Assembly: GCA_902786365.1 (NCBI GenBank)
Contig: CADACD010000004.1
Span: 41,541 to 105,540, forward strand
Direction: 5' to 3'
DNA length: 64,000 nt
Source: an uncultured Lachnospiraceae bacterium
Lineage (GTDB): Bacteria; Bacillota; Clostridia; Lachnospirales; Lachnospiraceae
Shown here: positions 36,116-45,659 of the stretch, piece by piece
Numbering within the stretch: position 1 is the stretch's first letter
How the letters are laid out: every line of letters begins with the position of its first letter
Program-made: the position numbers and the translations under genes
The notes under the pieces: model-generated
What the model saw: the letters and a program-made list of their open reading frames with translations, nothing else
Told to the model about the DNA's origin: nothing
Databases searched by the model: none

Positions 36116-36220
36116 CTAAAATAATGGTGCTAAAACTGTAATAACCATTGCAAGAACAATCAGTACAATGATAATCTTTGATAAAATACCTCTTGTCTTT
36201 TTTGATGAAAAATTTATCAT
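36116..36220 (-). CDS. Small single-helix membrane protein
   Basis: A 34-residue protein read directly from the bases: MINFSSKKTRGILSK, then the hydrophobic stretch IIIVLIVLAMVITVLAPLF to the stop at 36116. A strong GGAGGATTAAG site precedes the ATG at 36220. The design, a short basic N-terminus and one helix, is typical of small inner-membrane proteins such as DUF4044-type. It lies between the VanW gene and the exonuclease gene; flanking bases (36007-36115 and 36221-36368) show nothing else. Confidence 0.65.
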   Translation of the reverse strand: MINFSSKKTRGILSKIIIVLIVLAMVITVLAPLF

Positions 36221-36368
36221 CTTAATCCTCCATTCTTTTTTGTTGTTTTATTTCAACCTATAACCATTTATCGAAAAAAACATTCTCTATTTTCCTTCTA
36301 ACAGATCTTAAATACCTGTATAAATCATTCTAACACAATTTACCAGGAATTTGGTGTATTTTTTTTAA

Positions 36369-37109
36369 TCATATCACTATTCCATTTCCATAAAATGACA
36401 GCAATCTGTCCGCATATCTTGACAAGTCACTCTGATTCATTCTATAAATATCTTCTGGCTGTTTTATATTAAGTCTTGTGATAATCCGCTGCACACGTTC
36501 AATCTCTTTCTTAGATGGCATGCGTTCTTTCTTCGGCTTATATGTGTATTGCTCCGGCAAAAAAATATTTTCCACAGTTTCAAATTTCTCACACAATTTC
36601 TCATACACATACTTTGTCACAACTGCATCATTTAATGCCCTGTGATGATGACTGTCACATATATGATAATGCACACATAAATCTTCAAGCCTCTTTGACA
36701 AATCTTTATCAAGACATTTTCTTGCTATTTTTAAGGTATCTATCCCATACCACTTTTTCTGCTTAGCACAAAGTGTTACCTTTTCTGCCGTTTCTATATC
36801 ATATTTTGCCTGCATCAAGAATGAAAAATCAAACTTGAGATTATGTCCTATTATGACATCATCTCCTATAAAGTCAAGAAAATTTTTGAAAATTTCATTA
36901 ATATATGGTTTATCCTTTACCATTTCATTTGTAATTCCTGTAATTTCTACAATCCTTTCAGGTATCATGATATTGGGATTGACAAGAGTCGCATACTCAT
37001 ATTTTATCTCTCCCTCACATACCTTTACAGCCCCGATTTCTATTATTTTATCCCGAAATGACGATAGTCCTGTCATTTCCATATCCATTACCACATAATT
37101 TTTAAGCAT
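36369..37109 (-). CDS. DnaQ/PolC-type 3'-5' exonuclease
   Basis: 246 residues, DEDDh exonuclease. Motif I MDMEMTG (Asp9, Glu11), motif II GHNLKFDFSFL and motif III HHRALNDAVVTKYVYE with the catalytic His. The C-terminal 70 residues (KPKKERMPSKKEIERVQRI) form a basic tail. It starts two bases after the stop of the LtaS-type gene and is probably coupled. Cellular role, proofreading or DNA repair, is not defined; it is a free-standing protein without a polymerase domain. Confidence 0.88.
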   Translation of the reverse strand: MLKNYVVMDMEMTGLSSFRDKIIEIGAVKVCEGEIKYEYATLVNPNIMIPERIVEITGITNEMVKDKPYINEIFKNFLDFIGDDVIIGHNLKFDFSFLMQAKYDIETAEKVTLCAKQKKWYGIDTLKIARKCLDKDLSKRLEDLCVHYHICDSHHHRALNDAVVTKYVYEKLCEKFETVENIFLPEQYTYKPKKERMPSKKEIERVQRIITRLNIKQPEDIYRMNQSDLSRYADRLLSFYGNGIVI

Positions 37110-37111
37110 TT

Positions 37112-39103
37112 TTAATTAATCTCATTCATTTTTTCAATAAAACGGTTATAATGTTCACTGTTACTAAAATAATTCTGATAGAATATCTGGTCACAATATT
37201 TTATTTTTTCTACAAGTTCTCTTGATTTTTCCTTAAATTCTGTAAAATAGGCATCTGTCACATTACTGTTTCTGTACAGAATATTATTCATACTCTTTCC
37301 TACAATTCCCTCACCGACAAATATGCCATAGGCTCTTGAATACATTGCTGACTCATCATCACTAAATACAGACTGACCATAATATAAATTGCTGTAAGTG
37401 TGGATGCCAAGCATATCAAGAATTGTAGGTGCCATATCAGATGTGCAAGTGAACTTGTCTATCTCTTTATGTCCGATATTTTGGTCATAAATCATGAGAG
37501 GTACTTTGTACAAATCTGTATAATACATCTCTGTATTATAATCCTGTATATTTTTAACATAATTACTCATCTGCTGGTAGTATGCATTGTGGTCGCCAAA
37601 CATCACGATTGTTGTATTTTCAAGAAGACCTTTTTTCTCTAAATCCTCCATCATCACACCAAGTGCTTTGTCAAATTCCATCACTGTTGTCACATAATTC
37701 ATGACCACTTCTTCCATCTTTTTGTCGTCAGCATGTGGAGTGTAAACTTCACGCAATTTTTCTCTGTGTTCCTTTAAATTATCTCTTTCATAATAAATCC
37801 CATGCATTGTGATGGATGTAATATATGTGTAGAATCTCTTATCGGTAGGAAACATCAAATCTTTACATGTCTCAATCATCTCTGAATCTAGATTTCTCTC
37901 TCCGTCAAGCATATAATTGTGCATTGTCGGTTCAGATACTTTTCCCGATTTCACAAGTTCATCTGAGATGTCAACCATATCATACATATCTCTTAATTTT
38001 TCAAATCCAAAACTTTTATGTGTGAGTTCCCTATTATAAAATGTCTTAAATCCGTTATGGAATGAATTAATACTGATATCCTCTCCATATTCCTGCCTCA
38101 AAATATTAGGAACTGAATACGGTACTACATTATTAGGATAATCATAATTGATATATTTATCTGATGGATAGCTTCCAAGAATACTGAGCGTCTCTGAGAT
38201 ATCCGTTTTCTCTTTTGAGTGGAAATTAGTCATAACCACACTTTCATCATAAAACTTACTTAAATTCGGGCAGAGATACCTCCACTCTTCCTCTGTCAAA
38301 TCAAGTCCGTTTGGATATTCATCACCTGACATACATCCAAACCACTCATATGATTCCACAAGAATAAATACCACATTATTGTCCTTCGAAATTCCAAACA
38401 TTTCTGTCGGAACAGATTCTTTTTCATAGATAAAAGCATCTATCTCTTCTTCCGGAATCACTATAGTCTTATTGAAAATAAGACCTTTTGCAAATTCATT
38501 CACTGTATTTCCGATAATTCCATATGCCGAATAATTACTACCATGTTTGTTGGTAAGCATTTTTTCATACTTGTCCGTCTGTGCCGAATTATTATTGTAT
38601 AACATAATACCCATTATCCCAAATCCAAACACACACACTGCTATATATACTATTCTTGCTTTTTTCCCAATTTCTGTTTTTTTCTTTCTCCTAATGGTTC
38701 GTTTTGCAAAAATGATAAAAAATACGCAGAAAAATAATGCTGAGTAAAAAGTAATAAAATTCATCGGAATACTCTCTAAAATACCAAATGCGTCATTTCT
38801 TAAGTTTAGCATTCCATAATCGAAATATTGCCCTGTCATATCATACAAAACAGCAAATGCAAGATCCGCAACCGCCTGAATAGCAAGCAGTATGGAACAC
38901 ATTACGAATCGTTTCACATTACTTTTCATGTTCAATGCAATTCCACATATAAACATCAATAATCCAATTGATATAAACGGATTTGATATCAAAGGATTTC
39001 CCTCAACTGAAAATACTCCAAGTAACTCAATCAATATAGAAAACACAAAATATACGGTTACTATTCTGTTCTCCCACAGCCATTCCTTTACTTTTTTCAT
39101 CAT
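37112..39103 (-). CDS. LtaS-type sulfatase-fold phosphoglycerol transferase
   Basis: 663 residues: five N-terminal membrane helices (to about residue 170) and an extracellular sulfatase domain (about 250-600). SMetal-binding landmarks: VFILVESYEWF, the catalytic Thr region SKEKTDISETLSIL, TSITMHG, and VMFGDHNAYY. Members polymerise glycerol-phosphate or decorate glycans at the outer membrane face. Preceded by a membrane protein gene and followed by the exonuclease gene with minimal spacing. Whether it makes lipoteichoic acid or another polymer cannot be told. RBS AAAGGATATGT. Confidence 0.9.
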   Translation of the reverse strand: MMKKVKEWLWENRIVTVYFVFSILIELLGVFSVEGNPLISNPFISIGLLMFICGIALNMKSNVKRFVMCSILLAIQAVADLAFAVLYDMTGQYFDYGMLNLRNDAFGILESIPMNFITFYSALFFCVFFIIFAKRTIRRKKKTEIGKKARIVYIAVCVFGFGIMGIMLYNNNSAQTDKYEKMLTNKHGSNYSAYGIIGNTVNEFAKGLIFNKTIVIPEEEIDAFIYEKESVPTEMFGISKDNNVVFILVESYEWFGCMSGDEYPNGLDLTEEEWRYLCPNLSKFYDESVVMTNFHSKEKTDISETLSILGSYPSDKYINYDYPNNVVPYSVPNILRQEYGEDISINSFHNGFKTFYNRELTHKSFGFEKLRDMYDMVDISDELVKSGKVSEPTMHNYMLDGERNLDSEMIETCKDLMFPTDKRFYTYITSITMHGIYYERDNLKEHREKLREVYTPHADDKKMEEVVMNYVTTVMEFDKALGVMMEDLEKKGLLENTTIVMFGDHNAYYQQMSNYVKNIQDYNTEMYYTDLYKVPLMIYDQNIGHKEIDKFTCTSDMAPTILDMLGIHTYSNLYYGQSVFSDDESAMYSRAYGIFVGEGIVGKSMNNILYRNSNVTDAYFTEFKEKSRELVEKIKYCDQIFYQNYFSNSEHYNRFIEKMNEIN

Positions 39104-39118
39104 ACATATCCTTTCATC

Positions 39119-39796
39119 CTAGAACAAAAATATAAACATCACAAGTAAATATGTCTTCATCATACTTCTGTCTGTAAGAAGATATAGCCAGCCATATATC
39201 ACATACAAAAACAAATATGTCACAGCCAGATTGTTTGCACCAATTATCAAATCATACACACCTACTGTAAGCATCAGTATAATCCCTGCATATGGCATTT
39301 TATCTGCTTTCTTTACACCAAGTTGCTCGAAAAAACTCTGCATTGCCTTTATCATAATGACAATCCAGACACATTTGATAATATTTCTGATGAATATTCC
39401 GATATGATTCATCAGTTCGTATCCATTAAACTTTTCTCCAAGGTCATAAAATGGTTTTACATTAAACCGAATCTGTGCACTTATCACCAGAATACACAAT
39501 GCAGTCACAACAGATATCATAGCAATTCTTTTATATGGAAGCTCCTGTCCTTTTGTTTCTTTATTTGACATAATTGTTTGGTTCAATTTCTTTTTATAAG
39601 ATACGGACATAACGATGATTTCAATCACCCAAAAGATGCCTGTAAACAGCTCATTAAAGAAATTTCTCATCGCACCATATCCCACCCAGTCTAGCAAAGG
39701 TGCTGTCAATCTTGCAAGAAATGGAGTGATAATTATCAATAGAAAACACACCATATAAGTTATTAAATCAAGATATTTATTACTTTTTATTTTCAA
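39119..39796 (-). CDS. Polytopic membrane protein of unknown function
   Basis: 225 residues with six or seven hydrophobic helices, basic loops and no recognised motif. The start is TTG 39796 with AGG upstream. It ends 15 bases before the LtaS-type gene, so it is the first gene of that operon and may assist glycopolymer synthesis. The hydrophobic C-terminus (YLLVMFIFLF) runs to the end. No family recognised. Confidence 0.7.
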   Translation of the reverse strand: MKIKSNKYLDLITYMVCFLLIIITPFLARLTAPLLDWVGYGAMRNFFNELFTGIFWVIEIIVMSVSYKKKLNQTIMSNKETKGQELPYKRIAMISVVTALCILVISAQIRFNVKPFYDLGEKFNGYELMNHIGIFIRNIIKCVWIVIMIKAMQSFFEQLGVKKADKMPYAGIILMLTVGVYDLIIGANNLAVTYLFLYVIYGWLYLLTDRSMMKTYLLVMFIFLF

Positions 39797-39821
39797 TTTT
39801 TATACCTAAAGCTTTCCGTTA

Positions 39822-39861
39822 GAAAATTATCAGATAAGTAATATAACATAACCTATCTGAC
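39822..39861 (-). terminator. Weak candidate terminator after leuS
   Basis: On the minus strand CAGATA ... TATCTG encloses an AT-rich loop and is followed by ATAATTTTC. The stem is short. Confidence 0.35.
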
Positions 39862-39922
39862 AATCTCCAACTAATGATAATACATACTACATATGCTCAT
39901 ATAACTACGATAGAATAGCTAT

Positions 39923-39948
39923 ATGAAATAATGTAAACATTATTTCAT
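39923..39948 (-). other. Perfect hairpin spanning the leuS stop codon
   Basis: ATGAAATAATG and CATTATTTCAT are exact 11-base complements around a 4-base loop. The arm contains the last two leuS codons and the stop. It may protect the mRNA 3' end or aid termination; no T-run follows directly. Confidence 0.5.
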
Positions 39949-42369
39949 AACAATATTGACAATTCTTCCCGGAACATAAATTTCTTTGATCACATTTCCG
40001 GTAAGCTTATCTGCGATAACCTCTTTTGCCTTTGCAATCGCACTGTCTTTTTCTTCATCCTTTGCGATAGAGATTGTTGCCTTTGTTTTACCATTAATCT
40101 GAACGGCTATCTCAACTGTATTTTCTACTGTCTTTGCTTCATCATAAGCCGGCCACTCTGTCTGGTATAATCTGCCTTCAAATCCCATGCTCTCCCATAA
40201 TTCTTCTGTCACATGAGGAGCAACAGGATTCAGAAGTGTAATAAGTGTCTTAAACTCTCCCTTTGTCAATGAATTATTCTTATAGAAATCGTTGATAAGA
40301 GCCATCATTGCTGCGATTGCTGTGTTAAACTTCAGGTTTTCAAAGTCATTTGTTACCTTTTTGATGGTCTGATGCATCTTTGTCTCCATCTCTTTGGAAT
40401 AATTCATATCATCTGTCACAAGTTCTTTGAGTTTCCACACTCTGTCAAGGAAACGGCGGCATCCCTTTACGCCCTGTTCAGACCATGATGCACTTAAGTC
40501 AAATGCACCGATAAACATCTCATAAGTTCTAAGTGTATCTGCACCATATTCATCCACGATATCATCAGGGTTGACAACATTTCCTCTTGATTTCGACATC
40601 TTTTCGCCATTCTCACCAAGAATCATACCATGAGATGTTCTCTTCTGGTATGGTTCTTTTGTAGGAACCACATTCTCATCAAATAAGAATCTGTGCCAAA
40701 AACGTGAATATAATAAATGAAGTGTTGTGTGTTCCATTCCACCGTTGTACCAATCAACAGGAAGCCAGTATTTCAGAGCCTCAGGGCTTGCTAACGCCTC
40801 ATCATTTGTTGGGTCTGTATATCTTAAGAAATACCATGAAGAACCTGCCCACTGTGGCATTGTATCTGTCTCACGCTTTGCCGGACCTCCACAACACGGA
40901 CACTTGACATTTACCCAGTCTGTCATGGCTGCAAGTGGCGACTCGCCGTTATCTGTCGGCATATAGCTGTCTACCTCCGGTAATTCAAGTGGAAGTTCAC
41001 TCTCATCAAGTGGAACAAATCCACACTTTTCACACTCAATAATCGGAATTGGTTCGCCCCAGTAACGCTGTCTTGAGAATACCCAATCTCTTAATTTATA
41101 GTTAACTTTTCTTGAGCCGATACCCTTTTCTTCAAGGAAATCTTTCATCTTTTCCTTTGCCTCAGCCACTTCAAAACCATCGAGGAAGTCAGAGTTAATC
41201 ATCTTTCCTGTTGCTACATCTGTGAATGCTGCCTCATTAATATCAACAGGGCCATTCTTTCCCTCAACTACCTGTATCAGAGGAAGGTTAAACTTCTTTG
41301 CAAATTCCCAGTCTCTGTCATCATGTGCCGGAACTGCCATAATAGCACCTGTTCCGTATGTCATCAGTACATAATCAGAAATCCAGATAGGAATTTCCTT
41401 GCCATTCACAGGATTGATAGCTGTAATACCACCTAAAACAACACCTGTCTTGTCTTTAGCAAGCTCTGTTCTCTCAAAATCAGACTTCTTTGCCGCCTGC
41501 TCTCTATAGCTTACGATATCATCCCAGTTAGTAATCTCATCTTTATATTTGTCAATATATGGATGTTCCGGAGATACTACCATATATGTTGCACCGAATA
41601 ATGTGTCCGGACGTGTTGTGTAAACTCTTAATTTATCTTCTTTATCTTTGAGTTTAAAATCTACCTCTGCACCTTCTGAACGTCCAATCCAGTTTTTCTG
41701 TGAAACCTTGACTCTCTCAATATAATCAACACCGTCAAGTCCTTCCAGTAATTTATCTGCATAGTCTGTAATTTTAAGCATCCACTCGCTCTTTACCTTA
41801 CGGACTACTTCGCTTCCACATCTCTCACATACACCGCCAACAACTTCCTCGTTGGCAAGTCCTACCTTACATGATGTACACCAGTTGATCGGCATCTCCT
41901 TTTTATAAGCAAGTCCTGCCTTGAACAGTTTGAGGAAAATCCACTGTGTCCATTTGTAATAATTCGGGTCAGTCGTGTTAATCTCTCTGTCCCAGTCAAA
42001 TGAAAATCCAAGAGAATGTAACTGTTCCTTAAATCTTGCCACATTATTCTTTGTCACAATCTTTGGATGGATTTTATTCTTAATTGCATAGTTTTCTGTC
42101 GGAAGTCCGAATGCATCCCATCCCATCGGATATAAAACGTTATATCCCTGCATTCTTCTCTTACGTGCCACGATATCAAGTGCAGTATATGGTCTTGGAT
42201 GTCCTACATGGAGTCCCTGACCTGAAGGATAAGGAAATTCTACAAGCGCATAATACTTTGGCTTGCTGTAATCATTCGATGCTGCAAATGCCTTTTCATT
42301 ATCCCAAATTTCCTGCCACTTTTTTTCAATACGTTTTGGTGCATATACCTTATTCATACCATTTTCCAT
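39940..42369 (-). CDS. leuS: Leucyl-tRNA synthetase
   Basis: 809 residues, class Ia synthetase charging tRNA-Leu. The HIGH-type motif is [12 protein letters not shown] (near 57), the CP1 editing domain carries [13 protein letters not shown] and [17 protein letters not shown], the zinc-binding region has CTSC/CERCG pairs, and KMSKSRGNV lies near 588. The C-terminal anticodon-binding region ends with [15 protein letters not shown]. Length is typical. It has its own promoter and a short leader whose first bases form a hairpin; no T-box signature was seen. RBS AAAGGAAAGAATATAACA. Confidence 0.97.
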   Translation of the reverse strand: MENGMNKVYAPKRIEKKWQEIWDNEKAFAASNDYSKPKYYALVEFPYPSGQGLHVGHPRPYTALDIVARKRRMQGYNVLYPMGWDAFGLPTENYAIKNKIHPKIVTKNNVARFKEQLHSLGFSFDWDREINTTDPNYYKWTQWIFLKLFKAGLAYKKEMPINWCTSCKVGLANEEVVGGVCERCGSEVVRKVKSEWMLKITDYADKLLEGLDGVDYIERVKVSQKNWIGRSEGAEVDFKLKDKEDKLRVYTTRPDTLFGATYMVVSPEHPYIDKYKDEITNWDDIVSYREQAAKKSDFERTELAKDKTGVVLGGITAINPVNGKEIPIWISDYVLMTYGTGAIMAVPAHDDRDWEFAKKFNLPLIQVVEGKNGPVDINEAAFTDVATGKMINSDFLDGFEVAEAKEKMKDFLEEKGIGSRKVNYKLRDWVFSRQRYWGEPIPIIECEKCGFVPLDESELPLELPEVDSYMPTDNGESPLAAMTDWVNVKCPCCGGPAKRETDTMPQWAGSSWYFLRYTDPTNDEALASPEALKYWLPVDWYNGGMEHTTLHLLYSRFWHRFLFDENVVPTKEPYQKRTSHGMILGENGEKMSKSRGNVVNPDDIVDEYGADTLRTYEMFIGAFDLSASWSEQGVKGCRRFLDRVWKLKELVTDDMNYSKEMETKMHQTIKKVTNDFENLKFNTAIAAMMALINDFYKNNSLTKGEFKTLITLLNPVAPHVTEELWESMGFEGRLYQTEWPAYDEAKTVENTVEIAVQINGKTKATISIAKDEEKDSAIAKAKEVIADKLTGNVIKEIYVPGRIVNIVMK

Positions 42370-42499
42370 TGTTATATTCTTTCCTTTCGCTATATTTTCT
42401 ATTCAATTCAAATTTCTGATTTTTATATATTGTCATATCCAACAGCTGCTGTTGACAGCTCTCTAAATATATTTTGCTTTTTTTCTGTACATATTTATA

Positions 42500-42522
42500 C
42501 AGAGTATGCATGGCATACTCTG
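42500..42522 (-). other. 5'-terminal hairpin of the leuS transcript
   Basis: CAGAGTATGC and GCATACTCTG are perfect 10-base arms with a 3-base loop, starting where the leuS transcript should begin (5-7 bases after the -10 box). Confidence 0.5.
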
Positions 42523-42526
42523 GTTT

Positions 42527-42554
42527 ATTTTAACATATAGTTAGTCTTTGTCAA
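42527..42554 (-). promoter_or_regulatory. Sigma-A promoter of leuS
   Basis: Minus strand TTGACA (42549-42554), 16 bases, TAAAAT (42527-42532), about 160 bases ahead of the ATG. Confidence 0.7.
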
Positions 42555-42571
42555 GAAAAAGCCTTGTATTT

Positions 42572-44047
42572 TTATTCCTTTTCCTCTATACTTTCCTTTT
42601 CATTGATTTCATTGCATGATGAAATCAATCCCAAAAACATAAAGTAATATGGTGTGGTATAATATAGTGTATTTCCAAAAAAGGCTGAAACACAATATCC
42701 AAATACAATTCCCCCTACCACTATGAATATCAACGGAATTTTCTTTATATTTTTTATACAGAAAATCAACAATGATATCAATGCCGTAAGATAGAATAAA
42801 AGCCCCGGTATTCCAAGAAATGCTGCATGTTGCAGATATTCATTATGTGGTCTGTCATTTCCAAATCCTGCATCTAGTAATCTGTCATGGAGTCCTTCTG
42901 GTCCAAATCCAAATACCGGTCTTTCTTCAATACATTCGATGGTCTCCTTCCACAATCCAATTCTTCCTGAGCCACCCCCGTTATTTGTGCTGATATTTTG
43001 TGAATCTTTATATGTAGTACTAAAATTATCAGTTACAATACCATTGTTCCGATCCATAACAAGACTCACACTGACAAATACCAATATAACAACTATTACA
43101 TCTTTATAATATTTCTTATTTCTTACTAACATAATAATTGATAAAAATACGATTCCAAACAATACGCCGAGATATGCTCCAAATGTATTATTAACAATCA
43201 GTGACCAAAGATTAAAGGCAAACAAAACAAGTGCCACCACTTTTGCAACTATCTTTTTTTCAATAAATGTCAAACCTGCCATTGCCATTAATCCTATTGT
43301 TAGCATATATCCAAAATGATTCGTATTAAGATAAACAGATGCTGCATAAGAACAGAATGTTGCAATGTTGTCTCCTACATTTCCCCATTCTTCAATTAAT
43401 GCATCATTCTCCTGCAAAACTGTTACTAGTGACAAAAGTGATATAGTAATCATCATCGCCCTCAGCATCCAAATACGTTTTTTTTCACTTTTGACAGCCT
43501 TCGCACACACATACATTCCGGCATAGATAAAATATGAATCAAGTCCATCATGTCTGAAAGGTGCCCCTGTCAATGCATAACTTCTGTTTTCTGATAACAT
43601 TGCAGATATACAGCTCCATAGCAGCATTAGTCCCAGTGCAATATCCCATTTATGTCCCTGAAACACATCTCTCATCTTTGGTATTTCTGTCTCATTTTCA
43701 CTTTCCTGTACTTTCACTTTACCTGTTTTTTTGTCGACAGACTTCTTCACTTTTTTCTTTTTCTCATATTTGCTTCGCTCAATCTCTTTATGCTGATTCA
43801 CAAATCTCGAAATAATATACAAAATAGAAAACAGGATACCAATTGTTCCAAAAACGTAATACAACCTTATATATATCTCTTTTCGAAAAAATACATTTAG
43901 TATTTCTTCAGCAATCAGACTTGCCATCATCAGAATTACTATCACAAATCCTGCATTTTCGTAAAAACTCTCCGGAATTTTTGAAAATATCTTATTAAAA
44001 TTCGTTCCACCTCTGTCTTTTTTCAGATAATCTAATACTTTTCCCAT
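42572..44047 (-). CDS. O-antigen ligase/polymerase-like membrane protein (Wzy_C family)
   Basis: 491 residues with about 11 membrane helices. A lysine-rich cytoplasmic loop lies at about 90-125 (KYEKKKKVKKSVDKK). The large extracellular loop near residue 390 has ERPVFGFGPEGLHDRLLDAG and RPHNEYLQHAAFLGIPG, whose Arg and His are typical of Wzy_C ligases. Such proteins polymerise or attach surface glycans. No other glycan genes are adjacent, apart from the LtaS-type operon further on. RBS GGAGAAAATGT. Confidence 0.85.
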   Translation of the reverse strand: MGKVLDYLKKDRGGTNFNKIFSKIPESFYENAGFVIVILMMASLIAEEILNVFFRKEIYIRLYYVFGTIGILFSILYIISRFVNQHKEIERSKYEKKKKVKKSVDKKTGKVKVQESENETEIPKMRDVFQGHKWDIALGLMLLWSCISAMLSENRSYALTGAPFRHDGLDSYFIYAGMYVCAKAVKSEKKRIWMLRAMMITISLLSLVTVLQENDALIEEWGNVGDNIATFCSYAASVYLNTNHFGYMLTIGLMAMAGLTFIEKKIVAKVVALVLFAFNLWSLIVNNTFGAYLGVLFGIVFLSIIMLVRNKKYYKDVIVVILVFVSVSLVMDRNNGIVTDNFSTTYKDSQNISTNNGGGSGRIGLWKETIECIEERPVFGFGPEGLHDRLLDAGFGNDRPHNEYLQHAAFLGIPGLLFYLTALISLLIFCIKNIKKIPLIFIVVGGIVFGYCVSAFFGNTLYYTTPYYFMFLGLISSCNEINEKESIEEKE

Positions 44048-44129
44048 ACATTTTCTCCATATCTTTCTTTACTTGTTAGGATTTTATAACTTTTATCATC
44101 ATTTTGCAACATACATTTTATTTTATCTG

Positions 44130-45563
44130 CTATTCAAACATCCCTTCAAAAACTTGAAAGTAATTTTCAAATGTTTTTTTGCAGCACATTGGGTTATCTA
44201 TAATAATCCCTTTTGTTCTGAGTGATAGTAGATTAAATGCCATCGCAACTCTGTGGTCATCATATGTTTCAATCACAGCACCATGAACTTTTCCCGGATA
44301 AATTACTATATCATCTCCATTCTCTTTTGCCTCAATCCCACACTTTCTCAATTCGTTTACGATAGCAGACATCCTGTCACATTCCTGACCTCTTATATGT
44401 CCCACATTCCTTATCGTGGTAGGTGTTGTTCCATAAGCTGCCACTGCTGCAAGTGTGAGTGCCTGATCAGAAAAATTGTTCATATCGACATCACACCCCT
44501 GATACACTCCTTTTTCCGGCCCTTCAACATGCATTCCAGATTCATTTTCCGATACCATACAGCCAAGTTTCTCAAGCACTTCCAAAAATTTCATATCTCC
44601 CTGCATTGATTGATATGAAATATTTTTAACTGTCACGCTTCCCCCTGTCATTGCTGCTGCTGCAAAAAAATAACATGCCGCTGATACATCAGGTTCTATC
44701 ATATATTTTCCAATATTTATTTTCTGTTTTCCCTTAATATGGTACTCATTTCCATCGAAATCTATCTTGATTCCAAACTCTTTTAACATTTTGATAGTGA
44801 TGTTAATATATGCACCTGTCTTCTTTTCACTGATGATTTTAATATTCAAATCATTATTCATAACCGGTGCCACCATCAGCATTGCACTTAAAAATTGTGT
44901 GCTTTTACTGATATCCATCTTGGTATTGATGACGGCATCTTTCCCGGTTCCCGGATTAATACCTGTATCATTTTTTCCATACATATTTCCCTGCACTTCC
45001 ACAGGTAAAAATCCTTCATTTTTCAAATATGTAAATCTTGCCCCCATTCCTTCCAATACATCAAACAATGGTTTCATTGGACGCTTTTCCATCTGCGCTG
45101 AACACTCAATTGTGTAGCACCCATCTGACAACGCAAGCATTGCAGTAATAAATCTCGCCGCTGTCCCGGCACTTCCCACATTGATTGCTCCTGCTTTGAA
45201 TGGTATATCTCCACCAGTTCCCTTTATCCTTACTACCTTATCATTTTCATTGATGTCAATCTCAAATCCGAGACTTTTTAAAGATGAAAGAAAGTGTCTT
45301 GAATCATCACTAAAAAGTACTCCCTCCAACACACTTTCCTCATCTGACAAAGCTGCCATTAAAAGTGCTCTGTTTGTCATGCTTTTTGAACCCGGCACTG
45401 TCACCAATACGTCTTGTGGTACTGCCATGCCTGTTTCTTTTATCCTCTTATCTGCAAGAAACTCGTCTGCAATATAGACTGTATGTTCCCTGCCTTCTAT
45501 ATCTTTTATCATTTTTAAATTCATCTTTTTATCTTCCTGCCTTCCGGTCACCATTTGGATCAT
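44130..45563 (-). CDS. aroA: 3-phosphoshikimate 1-carboxyvinyltransferase (EPSP synthase)
   Basis: 477 residues, longer than the usual 425-440 because of an N-terminal extension of about 45 residues. It makes EPSP from shikimate 3-phosphate and PEP in the shikimate pathway. GSKSMTNRALLMAAL, NVGSAGTAARFITAMLAL, DISKSTQFLSAMLM, EPDVSAACYFFAAAA, IRGQECDRM and TYDDHRVAMAF are all present. The start at 45563 has AAAGGA; an ATG 13 codons later (KKMNLKMIKD) has a weaker site. No other shikimate gene is adjacent. Confidence 0.95.
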   Translation of the reverse strand: MIQMVTGRQEDKKMNLKMIKDIEGREHTVYIADEFLADKRIKETGMAVPQDVLVTVPGSKSMTNRALLMAALSDEESVLEGVLFSDDSRHFLSSLKSLGFEIDINENDKVVRIKGTGGDIPFKAGAINVGSAGTAARFITAMLALSDGCYTIECSAQMEKRPMKPLFDVLEGMGARFTYLKNEGFLPVEVQGNMYGKNDTGINPGTGKDAVINTKMDISKSTQFLSAMLMVAPVMNNDLNIKIISEKKTGAYINITIKMLKEFGIKIDFDGNEYHIKGKQKINIGKYMIEPDVSAACYFFAAAAMTGGSVTVKNISYQSMQGDMKFLEVLEKLGCMVSENESGMHVEGPEKGVYQGCDVDMNNFSDQALTLAAVAAYGTTPTTIRNVGHIRGQECDRMSAIVNELRKCGIEAKENGDDIVIYPGKVHGAVIETYDDHRVAMAFNLLSLRTKGIIIDNPMCCKKTFENYFQVFEGMFE

Positions 45564-45636
45564 ATATTGAATCCTTTTATTTCACATTATACTATCAAAT
45601 GACAAAAAGGTCAAAAAAATAATATTGTTATGGTTC

Positions 45637-45659
45637 GGTTACTGTTCACATGTAGTTAC
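45637..45659 (+). repeat. Copy of the degenerate intergenic motif
   Basis: GGTTACTGTTCAC followed by ATGTAGTTAC on the plus strand, between the M14-like gene and aroA. Confidence 0.4.

Noticed and set aside
42370-42571. T-box for leuS
   Set aside because: The leader is about 150 bases and has neither the AGGGTGG-type T-box nor a terminator/antiterminator pair.
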